From Acidobacteriota bacterium (GTDB lineage Bacteria > Acidobacteriota > Blastocatellia > Pyrinomonadales > Pyrinomonadaceae): DNA of 5,854 nt. Numbering within the stretch: position 1 is the stretch's first letter; every line of letters starts with the position of its first letter. Shown here piece by piece: positions 1 to 5,378 of the stretch. Both the position numbers and the translations under genes were made by a program. A model generated the notes under the pieces. The model saw only the letters and a program-made list of their open reading frames with translations, was not told where the DNA came from and ran no database searches. Location of the stretch: NCBI GenBank assembly GCA_019247865.1, contig JAFBAJ010000563.1, forward strand, positions 1 to 5,854, in the 5' to 3' direction.

Positions 1-432
1 GCCGGGCGCTCGCGTCTGCCCGTGCTCCTCAAGCGCGGATTGTCGGCGATGCTCGACGAATGGCTGCTCGCGGCCGAGTACATCATGGCCGAAGGGAACT
101 ACAACGTCGTCCTCTGCGAGCGCGGCGTTCGCACCTTCGCGCAGCACACGCGCAACACTTTAGACCTCGCGGCGATCCCGGCCGTCCGGCGCATCTCGCA
201 CCTGCCCGTGCTGATCGACCCTTCGCACGGCACCGGAAAAAATTATATGGTCACGCCGCTCGCGCGCGCGGGCGTAGCGGTCGGCGCGGACGGCCTCATC
301 ATAGAGGTGCACGACCAGCCCGAACGCGCCCTCTCGGACGGCGCGCAGGCGCTGACGCTCGAACAGTACGATCATCTGGTGAACGAAGTGCGCGCCATCC
401 GCGATGTCATCGCGCCCGCGCCGGTCGGGTAA
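1..432 (+). CDS. aroF: 3-deoxy-7-phosphoheptulonate (DAHP) synthase, type I KDOPS-like, C-terminal part (5' end outside window)
   Basis: This enzyme condenses phosphoenolpyruvate with erythrose 4-phosphate to give DAHP, the cytosolic entry step to chorismate and the aromatic amino acids. The open frame enters at base 1 and runs 143 codons to a TAA. Family members are usually about 340 residues, so roughly the first 200 lie outside the window. What is visible is the C-terminal half of the TIM barrel. LLKRG (window residues 9-13) and LCERGVRT (38-45) are the phosphate/PEP-binding segments. DPSHGTG (73-79) carries the metal-binding His76, IIEVH (100-104) the metal-ligand Glu102, and ALSDGAQ (110-116) the ligand Asp113. 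These motifs match the B. subtilis AroA / Thermotoga DAHP synthase branch rather than E. coli AroG. KDO-8-phosphate synthase is the nearest alternative, but CERGxRT with EVH and ALSDGAQ favours DAHP synthase. No ACT or chorismate mutase domain follows; any regulatory domain would be N-terminal and unseen. Confidence 0.93.
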   Translation, partial: AGRSRLPVLLKRGLSAMLDEWLLAAEYIMAEGNYNVVLCERGVRTFAQHTRNTLDLAAIPAVRRISHLPVLIDPSHGTGKNYMVTPLARAGVAVGADGLIIEVHDQPERALSDGAQALTLEQYDHLVNEVRAIRDVIAPAPVG

Positions 433-442
433 AGAAGGAATT

Positions 443-511
443 TCACGCAAAGGCGCAAAGACGCAAAGAAAGCAATCAAGCTCTTCTTTGCGTCTTTGCG
501 CCTTTGCGTGA
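443..511. repeat. Perfect 28-bp inverted repeat (palindromic element, copy 1)
   Basis: The left arm (443-470) and right arm (484-511) are exact reverse complements over 28 bases, separated by 13 bases. In RNA the stem could extend through AGC (471-473) pairing with GCT (480-482) around a bulged C, leaving a 6-nt loop. The right arm consists of near-tandem octamers of the form CTTTGCGY. The element begins 10 nt after the aroF stop and ends 12 nt before the ATG of the next gene. No T-run follows, so it is not a classical intrinsic terminator, although such a strong hairpin could protect or end an mRNA 3' end, or hinder ribosome access to the next start. From memory, short CTTTGCG/CGCAAAG palindromes are scattered between genes in many environmental bacteria. 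A second copy lies at 5272-5339. Confidence 0.9.
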
Positions 512-523
512 GAATATCAGCGC

Positions 524-1525
524 ATGCGCGCAATGATACTCGCCGCCGGTTACGGCACACGCCTCTGGCCGCTGACGGTAGACAGGACAAAGCCTGCGAT
601 CCCTTTCCTGGGCCGCCCGCTGGTCGGTTACGTCGCGGAATATCTGGCTGCTTACGGCATCACAGAGATCGCCGTCAACCTGCATCATCAGCCGGACTCC
701 GTCCGCGAAGCTCTGGGCGACGGCAGCCGCTTCGGCGTGCATCTGCATTACGTCGAAGAGCCGGAGATTTTGGGGACGAGCGGCGCGCTCGATAACGCGC
801 GCGATTTTCTCGCGGGCGACACCTTCATCGTCGTCAACGGCAAGATCGTGACCGACATCAACCTCGCAAGCGCGATTGAGACGCACCGGCGCACGGAGGC
901 CATAGCGACGCTCGTCCTCAGAGCGAACCCGGCGCGCGAACGCTTCAGCGTCGTCAACACGGAAGCCGGATTCGTCAAAGGCTTCGGCGGGATGCCGACT
1001 CCTCCGGTATCGACCGATGCGTCTGATAACGCCGGAGAAGGTGAGATGCCACTGATGTTCACTGGAATTCAGATCCTCGACCCGGGAATCTTTAATTACA
1101 TCCCTCGGAATGTCTTCTCCCACTCGACGACTGACGTCTACCCGCAGGCGATATCGCATGGCGAGCGTGTGGCCGCTCATCTCGCCGAAGGCGTCTGGTA
1201 CGAGCTTTCGACGATTGAGCGCTATCTGTCCATCAGCCTCGCCATGCTCCGTAGGGAAGGACGCGACGTAGAAGTCGGCGCGGGCTCCTTCATCTCGACC
1301 GAAGCAGAGGTGCTGGAATCTATCCTCTGGGACAACGTGACGGTCGAAGCAGGGGCGCGCGTGCGGCGTGCAGTGTTGGGCGACGGCGTGGTGATTCCAA
1401 GCGGAGAGATGATCGAGAACGCTGCGGTCGTGCGCAGGGAGCTGATCGAGGGGGCAGAGCCTCCGCCTAAGGCCCTCAAAGGCGTGATGCGTGGAGATAA
1501 TTTTGTTGTGTCGCTCGCGGGGTGA
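524..1525 (+). CDS. Sugar-1-phosphate nucleotidyltransferase (MurU / GDP-mannose pyrophosphorylase-like) with short hexapeptide tail; metal-ligand positions altered
   Basis: This is a 333-residue protein of the NTP_transferase family, whose members join a sugar 1-phosphate to an NTP to make an NDP-sugar in the cytosol. The N-terminal signature GYGTRLWPLT...KP (9-24) binds the nucleotide phosphates, with Arg13 and Lys23 in place. LGTSGAL (83-89) is the usual base/sugar-binding loop and FTGIQIL (179-185) the usual core strand. Residues about 248-303 look like a short left-handed beta-helix tail. MurU proper is about 220 residues and lacks such a tail. Two key positions differ: VNGD is here VNGK (Lys107, AAG at 842-844), and W-x-D-x-G-T is WYELST (Glu227, GAG at 1202-1204). 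In relatives both are Mg-binding aspartates. The start at 524 gives MRAMILAAG; ATG 533 is an alternative, and neither has a clear ribosome binding site. The kinase gene follows after 54 nt, suggesting a kinase/uridylyl- or guanylyltransferase pair. The fold is secure; substrate and activity are not. Confidence 0.85.
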   Translation: MRAMILAAGYGTRLWPLTVDRTKPAIPFLGRPLVGYVAEYLAAYGITEIAVNLHHQPDSVREALGDGSRFGVHLHYVEEPEILGTSGALDNARDFLAGDTFIVVNGKIVTDINLASAIETHRRTEAIATLVLRANPARERFSVVNTEAGFVKGFGGMPTPPVSTDASDNAGEGEMPLMFTGIQILDPGIFNYIPRNVFSHSTTDVYPQAISHGERVAAHLAEGVWYELSTIERYLSISLAMLRREGRDVEVGAGSFISTEAEVLESILWDNVTVEAGARVRRAVLGDGVVIPSGEMIENAAVVRRELIEGAEPPPKALKGVMRGDNFVVSLAG

Positions 1526-1531
1526 TACAAT
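1503..1531 (+). promoter_or_regulatory. Candidate sigma70-type extended -10 promoter for the kinase gene
   Basis: TACAAT (1526-1531) matches five of six bases of the -10 consensus and is preceded by TGA, giving the extended -10 form TGnTACAAT. A weak -35-like TTGTTG (1503-1508) sits exactly 17 nt upstream. The TG belongs to the stop codon of the preceding nucleotidyltransferase gene, so the promoter lies at the gene boundary. A start near 1538 would leave a leader of about 40 nt before the kinase ATG. This comes from sequence inspection only. Confidence 0.42.
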
Positions 1532-1579
1532 CCGTTCCATCGCTTTGATGTCAAGTCCCTCGGATGCGCTTCAGTTTGC

Positions 1580-2635
1580 ATGAGCCAAGCTCCACAGATC
1601 AACGTCAACAAGTTTGACCTCCCGGCGCGTGCGCGTCTCGCACGCCATCTGTCCGAGCACCATCCGGTCAAGGACAAAGACATACATGCGCTGACGCCGG
1701 ACGCTTCGACGCGCGAGTATTTTCGGATTCCCTGGAAGCGCAAACACGCTGTGGCCTGCGTCTACCCGGAGCCGTTCGACCCGGAGTTTCATCCGTTCCT
1801 GGACGTGACGCGCCTCTTCTCGGAGGTCAACTTGCCCGTCCCGGAAATCCTGGCGATAGACGGCGCGAGCGGCATCATCATTCAGGAGGACCTGGGCGAC
1901 CGGCAGCTGCATCAGGTGCTTGAGGCCGCGAGCGAAGAGGAGTATGAGGCCTATCAGGAGCGCGCCATCAGCCTCATCGCGGACATCCAGGCCGCGACGC
2001 CCAAAGCGCACGAGCTGAAATCCATCGCCAGCCGGCTGGCTTTCGATGAAGCGAAGCTCGCCTGGGAACTGCAGTTCTTTATGGATCATTATTTCGGCAG
2101 CCTGCGGCAGGAGACTTTGACGCACGGCGAGGCAGCCGAGCTCAAGGTCGAGCTGAACGACATCGCGGCGGAGCTGGCGGCACGCCCGCGCGTCCTCTGC
2201 CATCGTGATTATCATGCCGCGAACCTGATGGTGGACGGCAAAGACCGCCTGCGCATAGTCGACCATCAGGACGCGCGTCTGGGGCCTGCGAGTTACGATC
2301 TGGTCTCGCTCCTGCTCGACCGGCAACTGGAGATGCCTTCGCTGGCGGAGATTCGCGCGCACCGCTTGTACCTTCTGGAAGAGCGGCGACTGCGCGGGCT
2401 GGAGGCGCTCGACCCGGACGATTTCGCAAAGGAGTTTCGCTTGATGGCCGTCCAGCGCGGCCTCAAAGCCATTGGAACTTTTTCATATCAAACGGCCGTC
2501 TGCGGGCGCGGCGAAACCTACGCGCGCTACATCCAGCCGACCTTCCGAGTCGTCCTCCAGGCGACGGATTGGCTCGACCGTTTTCCAGCGCTCCGCCGCG
2601 CCATCAAGCAAAGGATTAATCAGAGCGTTGAGTGA
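1580..2635 (+). CDS. APH-fold sugar kinase, AmgK-like (aminoglycoside phosphotransferase family)
   Basis: This 351-residue cytosolic kinase of the APH/choline kinase fold most resembles AmgK, the anomeric N-acetylmuramate/N-acetylglucosamine kinase of Pseudomonas cell-wall recycling (about 340 residues). The N-lobe has DASTREYFR (41-49) and VPEILAID (87-94), then the hinge-like IIQEDLGDR (100-108). The catalytic loop LCHRDYHAANLM (206-217) supplies the base Asp210 and Asn215. IVDHQDARLGPASYDL (226-241) holds the metal-binding Asp228; AmgK has DFQDA here, so Phe is replaced by His. The C-lobe MAVQRGLKAIGTF (289-301) closely parallels the AmgK segment MGVQRHLKVIGIF. The neighbour upstream is a sugar-1-phosphate nucleotidyltransferase, as with amgK-murU, though in the opposite gene order. 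True aminoglycoside resistance is unlikely given the AmgK-type C-lobe and context. The ATG at 1580 is the first suitable start; no Shine-Dalgarno sequence is visible. The kinase family call is secure; the exact sugar is inferred. Confidence 0.83.
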   Translation: MSQAPQINVNKFDLPARARLARHLSEHHPVKDKDIHALTPDASTREYFRIPWKRKHAVACVYPEPFDPEFHPFLDVTRLFSEVNLPVPEILAIDGASGIIIQEDLGDRQLHQVLEAASEEEYEAYQERAISLIADIQAATPKAHELKSIASRLAFDEAKLAWELQFFMDHYFGSLRQETLTHGEAAELKVELNDIAAELAARPRVLCHRDYHAANLMVDGKDRLRIVDHQDARLGPASYDLVSLLLDRQLEMPSLAEIRAHRLYLLEERRLRGLEALDPDDFAKEFRLMAVQRGLKAIGTFSYQTAVCGRGETYARYIQPTFRVVLQATDWLDRFPALRRAIKQRINQSVE

Positions 2636-2643
2636 TGAGAGGT

Positions 2644-2658
2644 AAGCTGTCACAGCTT
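2644..2658 (+). terminator. Small hairpin with short T-run in the kinase-asnS gap (weak terminator candidate)
   Basis: AAGCTG (2644-2649) and CAGCTT (2653-2658) form a perfect 6-bp stem with a 3-nt TCA loop, and the T-run continues to 2660. It begins 8 nt after the kinase stop. The stem is short and only moderately GC-rich, and the T-run is only four bases, two of them within the stem. It may therefore be an attenuating structure or chance. asnS starts 29 nt further on. Confidence 0.25.
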
Positions 2659-2687
2659 TTAGCGCATCATTCATCCTTCAAGCACTT

Positions 2688-4001
2688 ATGAAACAGACAT
2701 ATATCAACGAACTATCGCAACATGTGGGCGCAGAGGTGACGCTCAAGGGGTGGCTCTATAACATGCGTTCGAGCGGGAAACTGATGTTCCCGCAGTTGAG
2801 GGACGGGACGGGCATCGTGCAGTGCGTGGTGCTGAAGAAGGCCATCTCGGAGGAGCTCTGGGAGGCGCTCAAAGGTCTGGGGCAGGAATCCGCGCTCATC
2901 GTGCGCGGGACTGTGCGTGCGGACGAGCGCGCGCCGGGCGGTTACGAGATCGACGTGTCGGATGCTGAGGTCGTGAGCCCGACGCACGATTATCCGATCA
3001 CGCCGAAAGAGCATGGGACGGAATTTTTGATGGATCATCGCCATCTCTGGCTGCGCTCGCGCCGCCAGCACGCGATCATCAAAGTCCGTCACACGGTCAT
3101 CAAAGCCGTGCGCGATTTTCTGGACAACGACGGCTTCACGCTGGCCGACTCGCCCATCTTCACGCCCGCCGCGTGTGAAGGCACGACGACGCTCTTCGAG
3201 GTCAATTACTTCGACGACGAGAAGGCCTATCTGACGCAGTCCGGGCAGCTCTACAACGAAGCGACCGCCGCAGCCTTCGGCAAGACCTACTGCTTCGGCC
3301 CGGCCTTTCGCGCCGAGAAGTCGAAGACGCGCCGCCACCTGACCGAGTTCTGGATGGTCGAGCCGGAGGTGGCCTATGCCACGCTCGATGATGTGATGAA
3401 CCTGAGCGAGCGTTTCCTCTCTTACATCGCCGCGCGCGTGCTGGACCAGCGCGGCGAAGAGCTGAAAGTGCTGGAGCGCGACACGGCCAAACTCGAAGCC
3501 ATCGTGCCGCCCTTCCCGCGCCTCCATTACAACGACGCCGTGCGTATGTTGCAGGAGGGCCACGAGCGCGGCGAGATCGAGACGCGCTTTGAGTGGGGCG
3601 GCGATTTCGGCTCGCCGGATGAGACGTATCTGTCCGGCAAGTACGACAAGCCTCTGATGGTGCACCGTTATCCGGCGGCCGTGAAAGCCTTCTACATGGC
3701 GCGCGATACGGAGAACCCGGAGCTGGCGCTGGGCGTGGACGTGCTCGCGCCTGAAGGCTACGGCGAAGTCATCGGCGGCGGCGAGCGCGCGACCTCGCTC
3801 GATTTTCTGCGCGAGCAGATCGCGCTGCATCAGTTGCCGGAAGAGTCTTTCGATTGGTACTTAGACCTGCGTCGTTACGGCAGCGTGCCGCACGGCGGCT
3901 TCGGCATGGGCATCGAACGCTGCACGGCCTGGATGTGCGGCATCGAACACATACGCGAGACGATCCCGTTCCCGCGCATGCTCTATCGCCTGAAACCTTA
4001 A
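2688..4001 (+). CDS. asnS: Asparaginyl-tRNA synthetase (class IIb)
   Basis: This enzyme charges tRNA-Asn with asparagine using ATP, in the cytosol. At 437 residues it is the usual length for the compact AsnRS type. The N-terminal OB-fold anticodon-binding domain spans about residues 15-100 and includes [20 protein letters not shown] (21-40). The catalytic core has motif 1 around ADSPIFTP (153-160), then motif 2 from [16 protein letters not shown] (207-222) to VEPE (224-227), and motif 3 GGFGMGIER (403-411) with the ATP-binding Arg411. The EFW-x-VEPE end of motif 2 separates AsnRS from archaeal-type AspRS, and KSKTRRHL resembles the Thermus/Deinococcus Asn[12 protein letters not shown] (328-337) and [12 protein letters not shown] (363-374) are further family blocks. 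The ATG at 2688 gives an N-terminus of expected length; no strong ribosome binding site precedes it. The next gene begins 2 nt after the TAA, so asnS probably leads a three-gene unit. Confidence 0.97.
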   Translation: MKQTYINELSQHVGAEVTLKGWLYNMRSSGKLMFPQLRDGTGIVQCVVLKKAISEELWEALKGLGQESALIVRGTVRADERAPGGYEIDVSDAEVVSPTHDYPITPKEHGTEFLMDHRHLWLRSRRQHAIIKVRHTVIKAVRDFLDNDGFTLADSPIFTPAACEGTTTLFEVNYFDDEKAYLTQSGQLYNEATAAAFGKTYCFGPAFRAEKSKTRRHLTEFWMVEPEVAYATLDDVMNLSERFLSYIAARVLDQRGEELKVLERDTAKLEAIVPPFPRLHYNDAVRMLQEGHERGEIETRFEWGGDFGSPDETYLSGKYDKPLMVHRYPAAVKAFYMARDTENPELALGVDVLAPEGYGEVIGGGERATSLDFLREQIALHQLPEESFDWYLDLRRYGSVPHGGFGMGIERCTAWMCGIEHIRETIPFPRMLYRLKP

Positions 4002-4003
4002 AC

Positions 4004-4687
4004 ATGATGGAAGAGCGTTTACGTCTGGAATTTAATGACTGGGCGCGCGCAGGGCGCGGCGAAAGCATGGAGCGCGGCCATCGTCCGACCGGCGAGCAGG
4101 CCATCGTGCGGCTCGACCTCAAAGAGGATTCGCGCGTGCTCGATCTCGGCTGCGGGTCAGGCTGGGCCGCGCGCCTGATGGCGTCGCGTGCGACCAAAGG
4201 CCGCGTCGTCGGCCTGGACATCTCGGACGAGATGATCGAGCAGGCTCGCGCCGCTTCGGTTGATTTTCCGCAGCTGGAGTTTCGCGTCGGCAGCGCCGAG
4301 CGGCTTCCGTTTGAAGACGGCGAATTCACGCACGCCTTTTCGATGGAATCGCTCTACTACTACGCGGACATGGCTCAGGCCGTCAGGGAAGTGCGCCGCG
4401 TGCTCGCGCCGGGCGGGCTCTTTGCTTCGGTCGTTGATCTCTATCAGGAGAACGAGCCTGCGCATCAATGGATCGAGCAGTTGAACGTGCCGGTGCATCT
4501 CCTGAGCAGCGGCGGTTACCGAGAGCTTTTCACAGAGGCCGGATTCGTCGAGGTCACGGACGAGCGGCTCTATGATCCGACGCCGATCCCGGAAGATTAC
4601 ACGGGCGGCTCTTTCAAATCGCGTGAAGATTATTTGAGATACAGGGAGACGGGCTCGCTCCTGATCTGCGGGCGCGTAAAGGCATGA
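4004..4687 (+). CDS. Class I SAM-dependent methyltransferase (Methyltransf_11/25 type), substrate unknown
   Basis: This is a 227-residue soluble Rossmann-fold methyltransferase. Motif I, VLDLGCGSGWAARL (45-58), is the SAM-binding glycine loop. VVGLDISDEMIEQAR (68-82) carries the acidic residue (Asp72) that usually contacts the SAM ribose. VGSAERLPFEDGEF (95-108) is the adenine-contacting loop, and the strand AFSMESLYYY (111-120) with VRRVLAPGGLF (130-140) completes the core. The C-terminal part (about 145-227) shows SGGYRELFTEAGFVEV (169-184), typical of this superfamily, and no extra domain. I cannot assign a substrate; small-molecule, quinone-like and protein targets all remain possible. 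ATG 4004 is chosen because it lies just after the asnS stop and gives a compact N-terminus; ATG 4007 would remove one residue. The frame stays open further upstream, but only in the shadow of asnS. Its stop overlaps the next gene in ATGA. Confidence 0.9.
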   Translation: MMEERLRLEFNDWARAGRGESMERGHRPTGEQAIVRLDLKEDSRVLDLGCGSGWAARLMASRATKGRVVGLDISDEMIEQARAASVDFPQLEFRVGSAERLPFEDGEFTHAFSMESLYYYADMAQAVREVRRVLAPGGLFASVVDLYQENEPAHQWIEQLNVPVHLLSSGGYRELFTEAGFVEVTDERLYDPTPIPEDYTGGSFKSREDYLRYRETGSLLICGRVKA

Positions 4688-5235
4688 CAGACGGACACGA
4701 AAAAATCGTAACGATCTTCGGCGGCTCGAAGTGCGACGAGTCGTGTGTCGAGTACGGACAGGCGCGGCTCATCGGCGGGCTGCTGGCAGAAGCGGGCTAT
4801 ACCATCTGCACTGGCGGATACCTGGGCGTGATGGAGGCCGCGAGTCGCGGCGCGCGCGAGAAGGGCGGGCGCGTCCTCGGCATCGTGATGAACCAGTTCA
4901 AGGCCGAGCCGAACCGCTTTCTGACGGACAAGGTGGCCTCCGCACATTTTTACGAACGCCTGCAAAACCTGATTATGCGCTCGCTGGGCTTCATCGCCCT
5001 GCGCGGCGGGATGGGAACTGTGACCGAAGTCTCGCTGGTCTGGAACAAGATGCAGACGCACGTCATCGAGCCGCGCCCGCTCGTCCTCCTGGGAGACTGC
5101 TGGCCGCCGCTCGTCAAATCATGGCAGGAGCATCTCTACGTCAGCGACAAGGATGTCTCTGTGCTCGACTTCGCCGGGACGCCCGAAGAGGCCGTCGCCA
5201 TCATCAACCGCAAAGCTCCGTACGTGGTTTTGTGA
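4684..5235 (+). CDS. LOG-family / SLOG-fold protein (nucleoside-monophosphate phosphoribohydrolase-like)
   Basis: This is a 183-residue Rossmann-like protein of the lysine decarboxylase-like (LOG) superfamily. Characterised members split the N-glycosidic bond of cytokinin riboside 5'-monophosphates or ordinary nucleoside 5'-monophosphates. IFGGSKCDE (11-19) is the first strand and phosphate loop, and CTGGYLGVMEAASRGA (42-57) is the second family block. HFYERLQNLIM (88-98) holds the conserved arginine (Arg92). RGGMGTVTEVSLVW (107-120) corresponds to the PGGxGTxxE signature, with the catalytic-position Glu115. The usual proline is arginine here (Arg107). C-terminal strands PLVLLGDCW (132-140) follow the usual pattern. 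There is no DprA-like or membrane segment. Older databases may call such proteins lysine decarboxylase, which is not a supported activity. The ATG overlaps the methyltransferase stop by 4 nt, indicating translational coupling; AAAGG lies too close to the start to be a clear Shine-Dalgarno sequence. The family is secure; the substrate is unknown. Confidence 0.88.
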   Translation: MTDGHEKIVTIFGGSKCDESCVEYGQARLIGGLLAEAGYTICTGGYLGVMEAASRGAREKGGRVLGIVMNQFKAEPNRFLTDKVASAHFYERLQNLIMRSLGFIALRGGMGTVTEVSLVWNKMQTHVIEPRPLVLLGDCWPPLVKSWQEHLYVSDKDVSVLDFAGTPEEAVAIINRKAPYVVL

Positions 5236-5271
5236 AGCAAATAAAAGAGCTCAATCCTTTTGCGTACTTGA

Positions 5272-5339
5272 GTCTTTCTTTGTTTGCGCCTTTGCGTGAA
5301 ACGTTGAGGGTTCGCGCAAAGGCGCAAACAAAGAAAGAC
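5272..5339. repeat. 29-bp near-perfect inverted repeat (palindromic element, copy 2, arms in reversed order)
   Basis: The left arm (5272-5300) and right arm (5311-5339) pair over 29 bases with one T/G wobble (5297 against 5314) and a 10-nt loop. The arm shares the core GCGCCTTTGCGTGA with copy 1 at 443-511, but the order is inverted: here the GTGA end faces the loop, whereas in copy 1 it is at the base of the stem. It fills much of the 143-nt gap between the LOG-family gene and the arginase gene, 36 nt after one stop and 39 nt before the next ATG. GCAAAGAAAGC recurs just outside the element (5348-5358) and at 463-473 in copy 1. No T-run follows on the + strand. Confidence 0.88.
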
Positions 5340-5378
5340 GAAAGCTTGCAAAGAAAGCGAAATTAAGAAGTGTGATTT

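Noticed and set aside
443..511. CRISPR or Rho-independent terminator explanation for the palindrome
   Set aside because: There is no repeat-spacer periodicity as in CRISPR and no T-run after the stem; the stem is also much longer than typical terminators.
488..517. Possible promoter (TTGCGT ... GAATAT) before the nucleotidyltransferase
   Set aside because: The -10 matches only three of six bases and the -35 is simply part of the repeat arm. It is no better than chance.
60..536. Overlapping + strand frame across the aroF end and the palindrome
   Set aside because: It is an alternative-frame shadow of aroF. The tail read from the repeat gives the AKAQRRKE-type peptide these CGCAAAG repeats produce when translated.
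476..1540. Long reverse-strand open frame (354 codons) opposite the nucleotidyltransferase gene
   Set aside because: Its translation is Arg/His/Asp-rich with no family motif. It runs through the palindrome and mirrors a well-supported + strand gene, as is common in GC-rich DNA.
1580..2635. Aminoglycoside resistance gene
   Set aside because: The APH fold alone does not show resistance. The C-lobe resembles AmgK and the neighbour is a sugar nucleotidyltransferase, which favours sugar phosphorylation.
2712..3830. Long reverse-strand open frame (372 codons) opposite asnS
   Set aside because: There are no recognisable motifs, the composition is skewed, and it is fully antisense to an unambiguous AsnRS. 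It is a codon-bias shadow.
3854..4003. Extended N-terminus for the methyltransferase starting at 3854
   Set aside because: The extra 50 residues are Arg/His-rich out-of-frame translation of the asnS 3' end, and the methyltransferase fold does not need them.
4731..5366. + strand frame of 211 codons overlapping the LOG gene and copy 2 of the palindrome
   Set aside because: It is Arg-rich, lacks motifs, is in a different frame from the clearly conserved LOG-family protein, and ends inside repeat-derived sequence.
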